A DNA stretch of 64,000 nt, taken from Oleiagrimonas sp. C23AA. GTDB taxonomy: Bacteria; Pseudomonadota; Gammaproteobacteria; Xanthomonadales; Rhodanobacteraceae. Location: the NCBI RefSeq assembly GCF_011759385.1, contig NZ_JAARLY010000002.1:310001-374000 (forward strand). The letters run 5' to 3'. Below the pieces are notes generated by a model. That model was given only the letters and a program-made list of their open reading frames with translations, ran no database searches and had not been told where the DNA came from. This document shows positions 25,963 to 36,870 of the stretch, piece by piece (positions within the stretch are counted from its first letter, which is position 1; every line of letters starts with the position of its first letter). The position numbers and the translations under genes are program-made.

Positions 25963-27570
25963 ATGCAAGACGGTAAATCGGCGGCCGCCGCTGCCACCCG
26001 GGTACGAATACTACAAGTCGAGGATTCCGAGCTCGATGCCGAGCTGATTATCGACGAATTGTGCGATGACGGCCTGATTTGCGAGGTGCGTCTGGTCGCC
26101 GACGAGCAGGCGTATCTGGCCGCGCTGGACGAGTTCGATCCGCACATCGTGTTGTCGGATCTGTCCATGCCCGGCTTTGACGGGCATCGCGCGTTGGAGC
26201 TTTTGCGCGAGCGTGATCGCCTGCTGCCGTTTATCTTCGTCTCCGGCACCATCGGTGAGGACGCGGCCATTCGCGCCCTGCGCAATGGCGCCACCGACTA
26301 TATCCTCAAGCACAACATGACGCGCATGGCCACCGCCGTGCACCGCGCGCTGCGTGAGGCCAATGAACAGCGCGCGCGCGAGCATGCCGAAAACGAGCTG
26401 ATGCGCGCGCAGCGCTTTGAAAGCCTGGCGCTGCTGGCCGGTGGCCTGTCGCACGATTTGCGCAATCTGTTGCAGCCACTGCTGCTGGCCGCCGACACGC
26501 TGGATGACTACAGCGACGATCCGCGCCTGCGCCGTCTGGGCGACCTGGTGCGCGACTGCGGACGGCGCGGCCTGGAAATGGTGACCTCCATGCTCACCTT
26601 CGCGCGCGGCGCCCGCCGTGCCGAGCGGGTACGCGTGGGCGGCCTGTTCGACGCACTGGGTCTGCTGCTGCAGGGCAGCGTACCGAAAAAGATTTCGCTC
26701 AACATCGATGCCGATGATCCAGAGCAGGAGTTCGAGGGCAACCACACCGAGCTGCAGCAATGCCTGCTCAATCTGTGCCTCAACGCCATGCAGGCCATGC
26801 CCGAGGGCGGGCACCTGAATCTGCACGCCCGTCAGGTGGAGCTGGATGATGGCTTCTTCAACGAAGGCGAAGCCGCCAGCGGGCCGGGCACGTATCTGCG
26901 CCTGAGCGTCAGCGATACCGGTACCGGCATGACGCCGGAGGTGCTTGAGCGCCTGTTCCAGCCGTTCTTCACCACCAAGGACGATGGCACCGGACTGGGT
27001 CTGCTCTCGTGCAAGCGCATCGTCGGCAGTCATGAAGGCGTGCTGCGTGTGGAAAGCGAGGTCGGCGAGGGCACCACGTTCCACCTGTACCTGCCGCTGC
27101 GTGATGCCGCCGAGTTGGACGATTCCGATGCCATGCCATACGGCGATGGCGAGCAGGTGCTGGTGGTGGTCGAGGAGGCGGCCCAGCTGTCGCTGCTGTC
27201 CGACACGTTGGACAGCTACGGCTACCAGGTGCGCACCAGTCAGAGTGGTACTGCGGCGCTGCAGGCCATCGGCCAGTCGGGTTTGCCCGACATGGTGGTG
27301 ATGGACGCAGACATGAACCTGCTGACCGGCGTGCGCACGCTGGTGGCGCTGATGGAGAAAAACTACAACGGCGCGGTGTTGCTGTTGACCCGTCCCGAGG
27401 CGCCACCGAACCTGGAAGAGTTGCCGCCGCTGCCGCATCTTCAGGTGCTTGAGAAGCCGGTCAATGTCGGCTCCCTGTTGCGCGCGACCAAGCGCTCACT
27501 GGAGCTGGCCCGGGCCGATCGCGAGGATGAGCAGACCGACGGCACCCAGGCCGACGGCGAGCAGGACTGA
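25963..27570 (+). CDS. Hybrid REC-histidine kinase-REC protein
   Basis: A 535-residue soluble protein. Residues 15-130 are a receiver (QVEDSE, Asp66 in LSDLSMPGFDG, Lys116). Residues about 150-215 are the HisKA dimerisation helices with His164 in GGLSHDLRNLLQP. Residues about 260-380 are the ATPase domain (NLCLNAMQAMPEGG, DTGTGMTPE, DGTGLGLLSCKRIVG). Residues about 396-515 are a second receiver with acidic pair Glu404-Glu405, Asp448, Thr476 and Lys498; the pair being Glu-Glu and the loose spacing suggest it is diverged but probably functional. No membrane segment and no DNA-binding domain. Placed last of three signalling genes, it likely integrates the signal, with output elsewhere in the cell. 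Confidence 0.9.
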   Translation: MQDGKSAAAAATRVRILQVEDSELDAELIIDELCDDGLICEVRLVADEQAYLAALDEFDPHIVLSDLSMPGFDGHRALELLRERDRLLPFIFVSGTIGEDAAIRALRNGATDYILKHNMTRMATAVHRALREANEQRAREHAENELMRAQRFESLALLAGGLSHDLRNLLQPLLLAADTLDDYSDDPRLRRLGDLVRDCGRRGLEMVTSMLTFARGARRAERVRVGGLFDALGLLLQGSVPKKISLNIDADDPEQEFEGNHTELQQCLLNLCLNAMQAMPEGGHLNLHARQVELDDGFFNEGEAASGPGTYLRLSVSDTGTGMTPEVLERLFQPFFTTKDDGTGLGLLSCKRIVGSHEGVLRVESEVGEGTTFHLYLPLRDAAELDDSDAMPYGDGEQVLVVVEEAAQLSLLSDTLDSYGYQVRTSQSGTAALQAIGQSGLPDMVVMDADMNLLTGVRTLVALMEKNYNGAVLLLTRPEAPPNLEELPPLPHLQVLEKPVNVGSLLRATKRSLELARADREDEQTDGTQADGEQD

Positions 27571-27600
27571 GTCGAGCGTCCCCGGGGCGCCAGCGACGAC

Positions 27601-27638
27601 AGCAAAACGGCCGCCTTGTGAAGGGCGGCCGTTTTGCT
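27601..27638. terminator. Bidirectional terminator
   Basis: AGCAAAACGGCCGCC, an 8-nt loop, GGCGGCCGTTTTGCT: a perfect 15-bp stem between convergent genes (stops at 27570 and 27664), with TTTT in the 3' arm on each strand. Confidence 0.85.
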
Positions 27639-27663
27639 TGCCGGGTGGCTAAAGCCGGCCCGG

Positions 27664-29091
27664 TTATTCGATATCTAGCTTCTTCAGCTTGTAGCGCAGT
27701 GCGCGGAAGGTGATGCCCAGCTTCTTGGCCGCCGCGGTTTTGTTGTAACGGCACTCCTCCAGCGCGCGCATGATCGCCTCGCGCTCCAGATTGGAAATGT
27801 AGTCGTCCAGCGGCTGGCCACCGGTACTTCCGCCGCGTGCTGCCGCAGTGGCCGGGCCGGTGGTGGAGATCGACGACTCTCCCGGTTCGCTGGCGCGTTC
27901 CAGCGGTTCGTCGCCGGGCACCCGTGGCGCGCGCGTGGGCAGCATGAGGTCGGCCACTTCGATCTCGTCCCCGTCGCACATGGCCATGGCCCGCTCAAGG
28001 ATGTTTTCCAGCTCACGGACGTTACCCGGGAATGGATAGCTCTCAAGGGACTGGAGCGCGTCGCGGCCAAGCTTGACCTCATGCTCCTCACTTTCGCGGG
28101 CCAGTTGCGCAAGAATCGCCGTGGCCAGACGTGGCACGTCCTCGCCGCGCTCACGCAGTGGCGGCACGTTCAATTCAATGACGTTGATGCGATAGAAAAG
28201 GTCCTGCCGAAACTGTCCCTCTTCGACCAGGTGCGCCAAGTCTTTGTGTGTGGCCGACAGCACGCGAACATCCACCGGGACTTCACCGCGTCCTCCGATC
28301 GGGCGAACCGCCTTTTCCTGGATCACGCGCAGCAGCTTGACCTGCATGTGCATGGGTAGTTCGGCGACCTCGTCCAGGAACAGCGTGCCGCCCTGGGCCG
28401 CCTGGAACAATCCTTCCTTGTCTGAATGGGCGCCGGTAAAGCTGCCGCGCCGATGGCCAAAGAACTCACTTTCCATCAACTCGGAGGGAATGGCGCCGCA
28501 GTTGACCGGAACGAACGGGCCCTGTGCACGCGGCCCCTGTTCGTGAATCAGTCGCGCAACCAACTCCTTGCCCACCCCCGACTCGCCGCTGATGTACACC
28601 GGCGCCTGGCTGCGCGCCAGCTTGGCGATGGTGGCGCGAACCTGCTGCATCGCCGGCGACTGACCTATCAGGCGCTCACCGGCGGCTTGGGCACGGGACT
28701 CGGCCTGTCCACTGCGGCGCTGCTGATCGAGCTCAAGCGCGGTGTGCACGAGCCGGCGCAGCAACTGGATATCGACCGGTTTGGAGACAAAGTCGAAAGC
28801 GCCGGCCTTGAGCGCAGTGACGGCCGCTTCCACGTTGCCATAGGCGGTGATCATGGCGACGGGAGTTTCGGGATGCTGCTCGGCGATCAGCTCGATCAGC
28901 TCCTGTCCCGAGCCATCGGGCAGGCGCATGTCGGTGAAGCACAGTTCGTAATGCCGCGTGCCCAGCAACTGGCGCGCTTCGCTGACATTGGCCGCTGCGT
29001 CCACGTCCAGGTCCATTCGGCCCAGGGTGATGGTCAGCAATTCGCGGATGTCGCGCTCATCATCCACCACCAGGACGCGCTGTTTGCTCAT
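27664..29091 (-). CDS. pilR: Sigma-54-dependent response regulator PilR
   Basis: A 475-residue NtrC-type activator. Receiver domain at 1-120 with Asp10-Asp11 and phosphoacceptor Asp54 (CFTDMRLPDGSG). AAA+ domain with Walker A GESGVGKE (169-176), the sigma-54 contact loop GSFTGA (216-221), and Walker B LFLDEVAELP. The C-terminal Fis-type helix-turn-helix is AIMRALEECRYNKTAAAKKLGI. GSFTGA rather than GAFTGA is usual in PilR. In the family it activates pilA, the type IV pilin gene, together with RpoN. It is transcribed after pilS on the same strand with a gap of about 76 bp. pilA is not in the window. Confidence 0.93.
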   Translation of the reverse strand: MSKQRVLVVDDERDIRELLTITLGRMDLDVDAAANVSEARQLLGTRHYELCFTDMRLPDGSGQELIELIAEQHPETPVAMITAYGNVEAAVTALKAGAFDFVSKPVDIQLLRRLVHTALELDQQRRSGQAESRAQAAGERLIGQSPAMQQVRATIAKLARSQAPVYISGESGVGKELVARLIHEQGPRAQGPFVPVNCGAIPSELMESEFFGHRRGSFTGAHSDKEGLFQAAQGGTLFLDEVAELPMHMQVKLLRVIQEKAVRPIGGRGEVPVDVRVLSATHKDLAHLVEEGQFRQDLFYRINVIELNVPPLRERGEDVPRLATAILAQLARESEEHEVKLGRDALQSLESYPFPGNVRELENILERAMAMCDGDEIEVADLMLPTRAPRVPGDEPLERASEPGESSISTTGPATAAARGGSTGGQPLDDYISNLEREAIMRALEECRYNKTAAAKKLGITFRALRYKLKKLDIE

Positions 29092-29167
29092 GACGATGCA
29101 TTCCTTTGTCGAGGACGAAACACGCCAAGATTAGCGTGTGAAGACGTCGGCCGCCAAAAAATCGACA

Positions 29168-30790
29168 TCACGCGGGTACAGGGCTGAATCCTGGCGCGCG
29201 TGCCGGGGCCGCCAGTGTGATGCGAAAGCAGCTTCCGCCGCCGGCCACCGGCACATATTCGAGCGTGGCCTGGTTGGCTTCACACATCTGTCGGGCCAGG
29301 TAGAGGCCCAGGCCGGTGCCGTATTCGTGGGTGGTGTAGAACGGCTCGAAGATCTGCGCGGCCACCTTGGGTGGGATGCCCGGCCCGCGATCGACTACCT
29401 CGATCAGGGGTGGGCCAACCTCGGAGGCGTGCCGGGCGATGACCATGACGCGGGCCGGCTCGCCCGGCATGCGACCGTAGCGCAGCGCGTTCTGTACCAG
29501 GTTCCAGACCACCTGTTGCAGATGCTGGGCATCGGCCAGCGCCTCCACGGCGCGCGGCTGCACGATGGCACGCAGCGAATCGCTGCCCAGGTCCACGCCC
29601 TGCTTGAACTCGTCGACAAAGCTCAGCGCCCAGGCATTGAGATCCAGCGTTTCCGGCCGCGAGCGCTCGCGGCGCGATAGTTGCAGGATGTTCTCGATGA
29701 TCTCGTTGAGCCGCGAGCAATGGTTATTGATGATCTCGACCATGCGCAGGTCGGCGTTGTCCAGGCCTTCCGACTCGGCCAGAAGTTGCGCTGAATAGCG
29801 GATGGCCGCCAGCGGATTACGGATCTCGTGGGCAATCGAGGCCGACAACCGGCCCAGCGAGGACAGGGTGAGCTCCTCGGCACGCCGCGATACCAGCGAG
29901 GTGTCATCAAGAAAAATGAGCACGTGGGAATCGTCGTTGGCGGCCAGGCGGGTGAAGCGAGGCACCACCTCGGGTGTGCCGTCGGCCAGCGCCACCGCCG
30001 TTTCGTCCAGCTTGCCGTAGCTGCGCCACTGGAACAGCCGGCGTGACAGCTCCGGCGCCAGCGTGCCCAGATCGCGCTCCTGTGGGGGTGGATTGCCCAG
30101 CAGCACCCACGCCGATTCATTGAGCTGGTGCACACGGTTGGCATCGTCGACCAGCATCACGCCGGTCTTCATGCGCCGGATGATCAGCTCGTTCACCTGT
30201 GCCAGGTTGGCCAGATCCAGCCCCCGTTGCTCGGCCAGCGCATGGGTAGCCTTCATTTGCCGTTCCAGCGAATGGCACAGCAGGGCCGAGGCCATGTACG
30301 CGAGCCCGAAAAGACCCGGCTCCAGCAGCTCGTGGCCCAGGTCGGCGCCGGGCGTCAGCAGCACGATGGCCCGCGCGATCATGCCCAGCGATGCCAGCGC
30401 CGCGAAGAACAGCGACAGGCGCAATGGCAAGAGCAGCGCACCGACGGCAATGTTGATCACCAGCATCAGGGTGATGCCGGTGTGCATGTCCGAGATCAGG
30501 GTGGCGGCGGCCAGCGCGCCCAGCACATCCACGCTCAGTAGTGCCGTTACGGTCGCCTGCACGCGGGTCACGCCGCGCTGGGCGCGCCACAACCCGGCCA
30601 GCGCCAGCGCCGCCATCGCCAGCGCAAGGAGGTGGGTGGGAGCCGGTGCCTTGAGCACGGTCAGCCGTGCCGAGGCCGGGCTGAAGGCCAGCACCACATA
30701 GATCAGGGCCTGGGCGACCCGATACCAGCACAGGAACAGCAGTTCCTGACGTTGTGTGGCGGCCTGGCTGCGGGCGGCGCGGGCGGGCAT
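29168..30790 (-). CDS. pilS: Sensor histidine kinase PilS
   Basis: A 540-residue membrane sensor. The N-terminal half has about six hydrophobic segments (from [18 protein letters not shown] to [18 protein letters not shown]), as in PilS, which senses pilin within the membrane. A PAS-like domain follows ([16 protein letters not shown]), then the kinase core: [20 protein letters not shown] with the phosphoacceptor His, [20 protein letters not shown] and [27 protein letters not shown] is also seen in PilS homologues. The ATG at 30790 begins the protein just before the membrane region; upstream in-frame residues are of low-complexity noncoding type. It is divergent from sucC, an arrangement known from xanthomonads. 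Confidence 0.92.
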   Translation of the reverse strand: MPARAARSQAATQRQELLFLCWYRVAQALIYVVLAFSPASARLTVLKAPAPTHLLALAMAALALAGLWRAQRGVTRVQATVTALLSVDVLGALAAATLISDMHTGITLMLVINIAVGALLLPLRLSLFFAALASLGMIARAIVLLTPGADLGHELLEPGLFGLAYMASALLCHSLERQMKATHALAEQRGLDLANLAQVNELIIRRMKTGVMLVDDANRVHQLNESAWVLLGNPPPQERDLGTLAPELSRRLFQWRSYGKLDETAVALADGTPEVVPRFTRLAANDDSHVLIFLDDTSLVSRRAEELTLSSLGRLSASIAHEIRNPLAAIRYSAQLLAESEGLDNADLRMVEIINNHCSRLNEIIENILQLSRRERSRPETLDLNAWALSFVDEFKQGVDLGSDSLRAIVQPRAVEALADAQHLQQVVWNLVQNALRYGRMPGEPARVMVIARHASEVGPPLIEVVDRGPGIPPKVAAQIFEPFYTTHEYGTGLGLYLARQMCEANQATLEYVPVAGGGSCFRITLAAPARAPGFSPVPA

Positions 30791-31038
30791 GGCGGACTCT
30801 AACTCACCGATTCGAAAGACATTGGCGGCAGTATAGCGGGGCGCGCCGCCGTCTGTTTCGGGACCGGCCCTTTCCATCGGCGGGCGTATCCGGGACAATA
30901 ACGGGCCGTTTCGTATGGGTCGCCCCGGGCCAGCTGGTCTGCTCGCGCACCCCCGACGCACTCAACCGCGCTCGCCCCGCCAGCGTCTTTCGCCGGCCTG
31001 TCGCGTCCGCATGTTTTTTCGTTCGCTCGAGGTACCGA

Positions 31039-32199
31039 ATGAACTTCCACGAGTATCAGGCAAAAGAACTGTTCGCCCAGTACGGCATCACCGTACCGCC
31101 GGGCAAGGTGGCCGATAGCGCCGATGCGGCCGTCGAGGCGGCCAAGGCTCTGGGTGGCACGCAGTGGATGGTCAAGGCGCAGATTCACGCCGGTGGCCGT
31201 GGCAAGGCTGGCGGCGTCAAGTTCTGCCGCAGTCTGGATGACGTGAAGGCGGCCGCAGCCGGCATGCTGGGCACGAAGATGGCCACCTACCAGTCCGGCG
31301 GCCGCGCGCTGCCGGTCAATCTGGTGCTGGTCACCGATGCCACCGACATCGCCAAGGAACTGTACCTGTCCATCCTGGTCGACCGCGACACCAAGAGCGT
31401 GTCGTTCATCGCCTCCAAGCACGGCGGCGTGGACATTGAGCAGGTGGCCAAGGACACTCCGGAAGACATCCACACCATCGCCGTGGATTTTGTCGAGGGT
31501 CTGCAGCCGTACCAGTGCCGTCAGCTGGGCTTTGCCATGGACCTGAACCCCAAGCAGGTCGGTCAGCTGACCAAGATCATGCTGGGCCTGTACAAGCTGT
31601 TCAACGAGAAGGACCTGTCGCTGGTTGAGCTCAACCCGCTGGCCATTCTCGAGGACGGCAACCTGGCTGCCCTGGACGGCAAGGTGAACTCGGACGACAA
31701 CGCCGAGTTCCGCCACAAGGATCTGGCCGCCATGCGCGACCCGACCCAGGAAGATGCGGCCGAAGCGGCCGCCATCCAGCACAACCTCAACTACGTCACC
31801 ATGGACGGCAGCATCGGCTGCATGGTCAATGGTGCCGGTCTTGCCATGGCCACCATGGACGTCATCAAGCTGGCAGGCGGCGAGCCGGCCAACTTCCTGG
31901 ACGTGGGCGGCGGCGCCACCAAGGAGCGCGTGACCGAGGCCTTCAAGCTGATCCTGTCCTCGGACAAGGTCAAGGCCATCCTGGTCAACATCTTCGGCGG
32001 TATCGTGCGCTGCGACCTGATCGCCGAGGGCATCATTGCCGCGGTCAAGGAAGTGGGTTTGACCATTCCGGTGGTGGTGCGCCTGCAGGGCACCAACGTC
32101 GAGAAGGGCCGCGAGCTGCTGGCCAACTCCGGTCTGGCGATCACGCCGGCCGATGATCTCAACGACGCCGCCCAGAAGGCGGTTTCCGCGGCGGCCTGA
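31039..32199 (+). CDS. sucC: Succinyl-CoA synthetase (ADP-forming), beta subunit
   Basis: A 386-residue TCA-cycle enzyme subunit. It opens with [17 protein letters not shown], has the ATP-grasp nucleotide-binding region ([31 protein letters not shown] with the metal-binding Asn-Asp cluster), and ends with the CoA-ligase domain ([40 protein letters not shown]). With SucD it converts succinyl-CoA, ADP and phosphate to succinate, CoA and ATP. GAGGT precedes the ATG at 31039; longer in-frame extensions back to 30754 run into the pilS promoter region and are rejected. sucD follows after 17 bp in one operon. Confidence 0.98.
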   Translation: MNFHEYQAKELFAQYGITVPPGKVADSADAAVEAAKALGGTQWMVKAQIHAGGRGKAGGVKFCRSLDDVKAAAAGMLGTKMATYQSGGRALPVNLVLVTDATDIAKELYLSILVDRDTKSVSFIASKHGGVDIEQVAKDTPEDIHTIAVDFVEGLQPYQCRQLGFAMDLNPKQVGQLTKIMLGLYKLFNEKDLSLVELNPLAILEDGNLAALDGKVNSDDNAEFRHKDLAAMRDPTQEDAAEAAAIQHNLNYVTMDGSIGCMVNGAGLAMATMDVIKLAGGEPANFLDVGGGATKERVTEAFKLILSSDKVKAILVNIFGGIVRCDLIAEGIIAAVKEVGLTIPVVVRLQGTNVEKGRELLANSGLAITPADDLNDAAQKAVSAAA

Positions 32200-32216
32200 G
32201 GGAGAGAGAGAAAAGC

Positions 32217-33089
<873 letters not shown>

Positions 33090-33121
33090 ACCGCGCCGCG
33101 GTTTGCCTCACGTAATATGCG

Positions 33122-33154
33122 AGGGCCGCGGAATTTCCGCGGCCCTTGTTTTTT
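33122..33154 (+). terminator. sucCD terminator
   Basis: AGGGCCGCGGAA and TTCCGCGGCCCT form a GC-rich stem around a minimal centre, followed by TGTTTTTT, 33 bases after the sucD stop. Confidence 0.85.
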
Positions 33155-33171
33155 CAAGGTAAGGAGAACTC

Positions 33172-34833
33172 ATGGCCACGTTGCGCCTTGCGCTGGCCCA
33201 GCACGATTTCGCCGTTGGCGCCGTTGAGGCCAATACGCGTCGCGTTATCGACCTTGCGGCGCGCGCTCGCGAGGCCGGTGCGGGGCTGGCCGTGTTTCCC
33301 GAGTTGGCCTTGAGTGGCTATCCGCCCGAAGACTTGCTGCTGCGCCCGAGCTTTCTTGAGGCCTGCGATCGCGGGCTGGCCGAAATCGCCGAGGCCTGTC
33401 GCGGTATCGATGTGCTGGTCGGGCATCCGGCGCGCGTGGCCGAGGCCACCTACACGCCCGACGAAAGCGCCTCCGAGCCGCCGCTGATGAACGCTGCCAG
33501 CCTGTTGCGCGATGGTGCCGAGCTGGCGCGTTATGCCAAGCATGCGTTGCCCAACTACGCGGTGTTCGACGAAAAGCGTTACTTCACGCCGGGTAGCGAC
33601 TGCCGCGTGGTCGATATCGATGGCGTGCGCGTGGGGCTGCTGGTGTGCGAGGACATCTGGGTGGAGGCGCCGGTGCAGGCCGCGTGTGCTGCCGGCGCCG
33701 AACTGCTGGTGGTGATCAACGCTTCGCCCTATTGCGTGGGCAAGCATGCGCAACGCCTCGACGTGCTCAAGCGTCAGGCCCGCAAGCATGGCGTCGGCGT
33801 GGCCTATGTGAACCTGGTCGGCGGCCAGGATGACCTTTTGTTTGATGGTGGCTCGGTGCTGGTCGATGGTGATGGCCGCGTCGCGGCGGTGGCGCCGGCG
33901 TTTGCCGAAGCGCTGCTGATCACCGAGTTCGACAGCGCCACGCGCCGCTTCCAGGCGGTGGACTGGCCGCAGCCCGACGCGCCGGACACCGGCGAGTTGG
34001 CCACGCTTTACAGTGGCCTGGTCATGGGTCTGCGCGACTATGTGCACAAGAACGGCTTTTCCGGGGTGCTGCTGGGGCTTTCCGGCGGCATCGATTCGGC
34101 GCTGACACTGGCGCTGGCGGTGGATGCCCTGGGCCCCGGTTCGGTCACGGCGGTGATGATGCCCTCGCGCTACACCTCGCAACTGTCGCTCGATGGCGCA
34201 CGCCTGCAGGCCGAGGCCGCGGGCGTGGAATATCACGTGCTGTCAATCGAAAGCGGTTTTGCCGCGCTGGCCCAGACCCTGGCACCGGCCTTCGCCGGCA
34301 AGGGGCCGGATATCACCGAGGAGAACCTGCAGTCGCGGTTGCGTGGCGCCATGCTGATGGCGTTGTCCAACAAGCACGGACGGCTGCTGCTGGCCACCGG
34401 CAACAAGAGCGAGATGGCGGTGGGCTACGCCACGCTCTATGGCGATATGTGTGGCGCCTACGCGCCGCTCAAGGATGTCTACAAAACCCAGGTCTACGCG
34501 CTCTCGCGCTGGCGCAATACGCAAGGTCCGGCCATTCCCGAGGCGGTGATCGAGCGCCCGCCCTCGGCCGAGTTGCGCGAGGATCAGACCGATCAGGATT
34601 CGCTGCCCGATTACGACCAGCTCGATGCCATCCTGGCACGCTTCATCGAGGGCGAGCAGTCGCAGGCCGATATCGTCGCCGCCGGCTTCGAGGCCGAGAC
34701 CGTGCGTCGCGTGTTGCGTCTGGTGTTGATCAACGAGTTCAAGCGTCGCCAGTCGGCGCCGGGGCCGCGCGTGACGCGGCGTGCCTTTGGCCGTGAGCGC
34801 CGTTACCCGATCACCTCGGGCTGGCGCCCGTAA
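33172..34833 (+). CDS. nadE: NAD+ synthase, glutamine-dependent
   Basis: A 553-residue two-domain enzyme for the last step of NAD+ synthesis. The N-terminal nitrilase-type glutaminase (about 1-260) has the triad Glu in FPELALSGYPPEDLL, Lys in YAKHALPNYAVFDE and Cys159 in LLVCEDIW; it releases ammonia from glutamine. The C-terminal synthetase domain has the ATP pyrophosphatase loop LGLSGGIDSALTLAL (Ser304) and NKSEMAVGYATLYGDMCGAYAPLKDVYKT. AAGGAG precedes the ATG. The gene follows sucCD but is separated from it by a terminator. Confidence 0.96.
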   Translation: MATLRLALAQHDFAVGAVEANTRRVIDLAARAREAGAGLAVFPELALSGYPPEDLLLRPSFLEACDRGLAEIAEACRGIDVLVGHPARVAEATYTPDESASEPPLMNAASLLRDGAELARYAKHALPNYAVFDEKRYFTPGSDCRVVDIDGVRVGLLVCEDIWVEAPVQAACAAGAELLVVINASPYCVGKHAQRLDVLKRQARKHGVGVAYVNLVGGQDDLLFDGGSVLVDGDGRVAAVAPAFAEALLITEFDSATRRFQAVDWPQPDAPDTGELATLYSGLVMGLRDYVHKNGFSGVLLGLSGGIDSALTLALAVDALGPGSVTAVMMPSRYTSQLSLDGARLQAEAAGVEYHVLSIESGFAALAQTLAPAFAGKGPDITEENLQSRLRGAMLMALSNKHGRLLLATGNKSEMAVGYATLYGDMCGAYAPLKDVYKTQVYALSRWRNTQGPAIPEAVIERPPSAELREDQTDQDSLPDYDQLDAILARFIEGEQSQADIVAAGFEAETVRRVLRLVLINEFKRRQSAPGPRVTRRAFGRERRYPITSGWRP

Positions 34834-34998
34834 AGCTTTGGCAACGCGCCGTGCCGATACTGGTCGGTCCATGGTGCACGGGTGGCGGCATGCTTGACCG
34901 CCCGTGCGCCTGCCACGATGCTACAAGGTCGCCCGCCGGAGAGGGCTCCGGCATTCGGGTGTGATGCCGCCGCGGGGCGGTCAGGAGAAAAGCTTCAG

Positions 34999-36408
34999 AT
35001 GAACGATTCACCCAAGAACAAGAACATCACGCTGCCGCCCACGGTCAGCGCCCGCATCACGCCGGCCGGTGGCCTGGACGTGCTTTCGCGCAACGAAGTG
35101 ACCCGCTTGCGCGACGCCAGCGGTTCGGGTCTGCACGCCCTGCTGCGCCGCTGCGCGCTGGCGGTGCTGACCTCCGGCCACATGAGCGACGATCCGCGCT
35201 CGATTTTCGAGCAGTATCCGGACTTCGACATCCAGGTGTTGCAGCAGGATCGCGGCATCAAGCTGGAACTGACCCACGCGCCGGCGCAGGCCTTTGTCGA
35301 CGGCCAGATCATCCGCGGCATCAACGAGCTGCTGGTAGCGGTGGTACGCGACATTATCTATGTGGCCACGCAGGCCGAACAGGGCAGCTTCAACCTTGAC
35401 GACAGCGTTGGCCTGACGCACTCCGTGTTCGAGATCCTGCGCAATGCGCGCATCCTGCGCCCGCAAGTGGATCCGAACCTGGTGGTGTGCTGGGGCGGTC
35501 ACTCCATCGCCCGCGACGAATACGAATACACCAAGCAGGTCGGCTATCAGCTGGGCCTGCGCAGCATCGACATCTGTACCGGCTGCGGTCCTGGCGCCAT
35601 GAAGGGCCCGATGAAGGGGGCCACCATCGGGCATGCCAAGCAGCGTCGTCGGCACAACCGCTATATCGGTGTCACCGAGCCGGGCATCATCGCCGCCGAA
35701 TCGCCGAATCCGATCGTCAATCACCTGGTGATCATGCCCGATATCGAGAAGCGCCTGGAGGCCTTCGTGCGTATCGGTCACGGCATCATCGTGTTTCCGG
35801 GTGGGGTCGGCACGGCTGAGGAAATCCTCTACCTGCTGGGCATTCTCACCCATCCAGACAATGCGGGTGTGCCGTTCCCGCTGATTTTCTCCGGTCCGCG
35901 CGAGGCGGCGCCTTACTTCGAGCAGATCGACCGTTTCCTGCGTCTGGCACTGGGCGAGTCGGTGGCCGAGCACTACGAGATCATCATTGATGATCCGGCC
36001 GCCGTCGCGCGCAGCATGGTGCGTGGCATCGATCGGGTGCGCAATCACCGTCTGGACAACAAGGACGCGTTCTTCTTCAACTGGACGCTCAATATTCCGT
36101 ACCAGTTCCAGCAGCCGTTCCCGCCCACGCACGAGGCCATGGCGAATCTCCGTATCCGTCATGACGCGCCGCGTCACGAGCTGGCGGCCGATCTGCGCCG
36201 CGCGTTCTCCGGCATCGTCGCAGGCAACGTCAAGGAGGAAGGCATCCGCGCCATCGAGACGAGCGGCCCGTTCCTGATCGACGGTGACGCCGATATCATG
36301 GAGGCGCTGGATGAGCTGCTGCAGGCCTTCGTGGTTCAGCACCGCATGAAGCTGCCGGGTGGCAGCGACTACGAGCCTTGCTATCGCGTGGTGCGCGAAG
36401 GCGCGTAA
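34999..36408 (+). CDS. ppnN: Nucleotide 5'-monophosphate nucleosidase PpnN (LOG family)
   Basis: A 469-residue protein close in length to E. coli PpnN (YgdH, 454). It contains the LOG-family signature PGGVGTAEEILYLLG in the middle, plus the N-terminal DUF4478 and C-terminal DUF3412-type flanking regions that mark the PpnN subgroup (VVCWGGHSI, CTGCGPGAMKGPMKGA, NRYIGVTEPGIIAAE). The E. coli enzyme cleaves purine and pyrimidine monophosphates to base and ribose-5-phosphate and is stimulated by (p)ppGpp. The ATG at 34999 follows AGGAGAA at about 11 bases; the frame is open upstream to 34882 but that part is unlike the family. No operon partner. Confidence 0.93.
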   Translation: MNDSPKNKNITLPPTVSARITPAGGLDVLSRNEVTRLRDASGSGLHALLRRCALAVLTSGHMSDDPRSIFEQYPDFDIQVLQQDRGIKLELTHAPAQAFVDGQIIRGINELLVAVVRDIIYVATQAEQGSFNLDDSVGLTHSVFEILRNARILRPQVDPNLVVCWGGHSIARDEYEYTKQVGYQLGLRSIDICTGCGPGAMKGPMKGATIGHAKQRRRHNRYIGVTEPGIIAAESPNPIVNHLVIMPDIEKRLEAFVRIGHGIIVFPGGVGTAEEILYLLGILTHPDNAGVPFPLIFSGPREAAPYFEQIDRFLRLALGESVAEHYEIIIDDPAAVARSMVRGIDRVRNHRLDNKDAFFFNWTLNIPYQFQQPFPPTHEAMANLRIRHDAPRHELAADLRRAFSGIVAGNVKEEGIRAIETSGPFLIDGDADIMEALDELLQAFVVQHRMKLPGGSDYEPCYRVVREGA

Positions 36409-36427
36409 AAAAGTTGCACGCAGGGGC

Positions 36428-36456
36428 TTGACGAAAAGTCTCTGCGTGCAGACAAT
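36428..36456 (+). promoter_or_regulatory. Sigma-70 promoter of tRNA-Asn
   Basis: TTGACG (36428-36433), 17-bp spacer, GACAAT (36451-36456). Transcription would start close to 36463, seven bases before the mature tRNA 5' end. Confidence 0.7.
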
Positions 36457-36469
36457 AGAGAACTCGGTT

Positions 36470-36546
36470 GCCCGAATAGCTCAGCTGGTTAGAGCACTTG
36501 ACTGTTAATCAGGGGGTCGTAGGTTCGAGTCCTACTTCGGGCGCCA
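36470..36546 (+). tRNA. tRNA-Asn (GTT)
   Basis: A 77-nt gene with encoded CCA. The acceptor stem GCCCGAA pairs with TTCGGGC, with discriminator G. The D arm is GCTC-AGCTGGTTA-GAGC. The anticodon stem CTTGA/TCAGG encloses loop CTGTTAA, with anticodon GTT at 36504-36506. The T arm is GTAGG-TTCGAGT-CCTAC. It is flanked by its own promoter and a strong terminator. Confidence 0.98.
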
Positions 36547-36870
36547 CTTCCATCCATAGGCGTTGACGCGTTTATGAAGCAAAAAACCCGCGCTTGTCGC
36601 GGGTTTTTTTGTGCCCGACTTTTTATGCCCTCGTCGTGTTGTTTTGCGGACCAGTACGCAGTTCGAAAATGCGCCTGACGTCAATTTGCAACATCGCCAG
36701 TGACAGTGCGTGTGTCTGTTTACCTTGACCAGTCGCGTGCCTGTCACGGTTATTTTGGGGAAAGGTGGGGCATGCCGATGGGCCCTGCCCTGATTGCGCG
36801 ACGCTTCCCGGGAAGCGCATCTGTCGCGTGGCATCTAGATCATGTGTCGATGGCAGACAAGGAGCCAGTC
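36547..36870. other. Intergenic region after tRNA-Asn
   Basis: Apart from the tRNA terminator at 36581-36610 I see no gene here. An open frame on the plus strand (from 36700) leads into the small gene at 36871, but its upstream part has no ribosome site and reads like noncoding sequence. No copy of the tRNA 3' end, as expected from an integrated element, was spotted. Confidence 0.5.
36581..36610 (+). terminator. tRNA-Asn terminator
   Basis: AAAAAACCCGCG, loop CTTGT, CGCGGGTTTTTTT: a 12-bp stem with a run of seven T, 35 bases after the tRNA CCA end. Confidence 0.9.

Noticed and set aside
36700-36870. An N-terminal extension of the 73-residue protein to 130 residues
   Set aside because: The extended frame has no ribosome site, whereas AAGGAG sits exactly before ATG 36871, and the extra residues look random.
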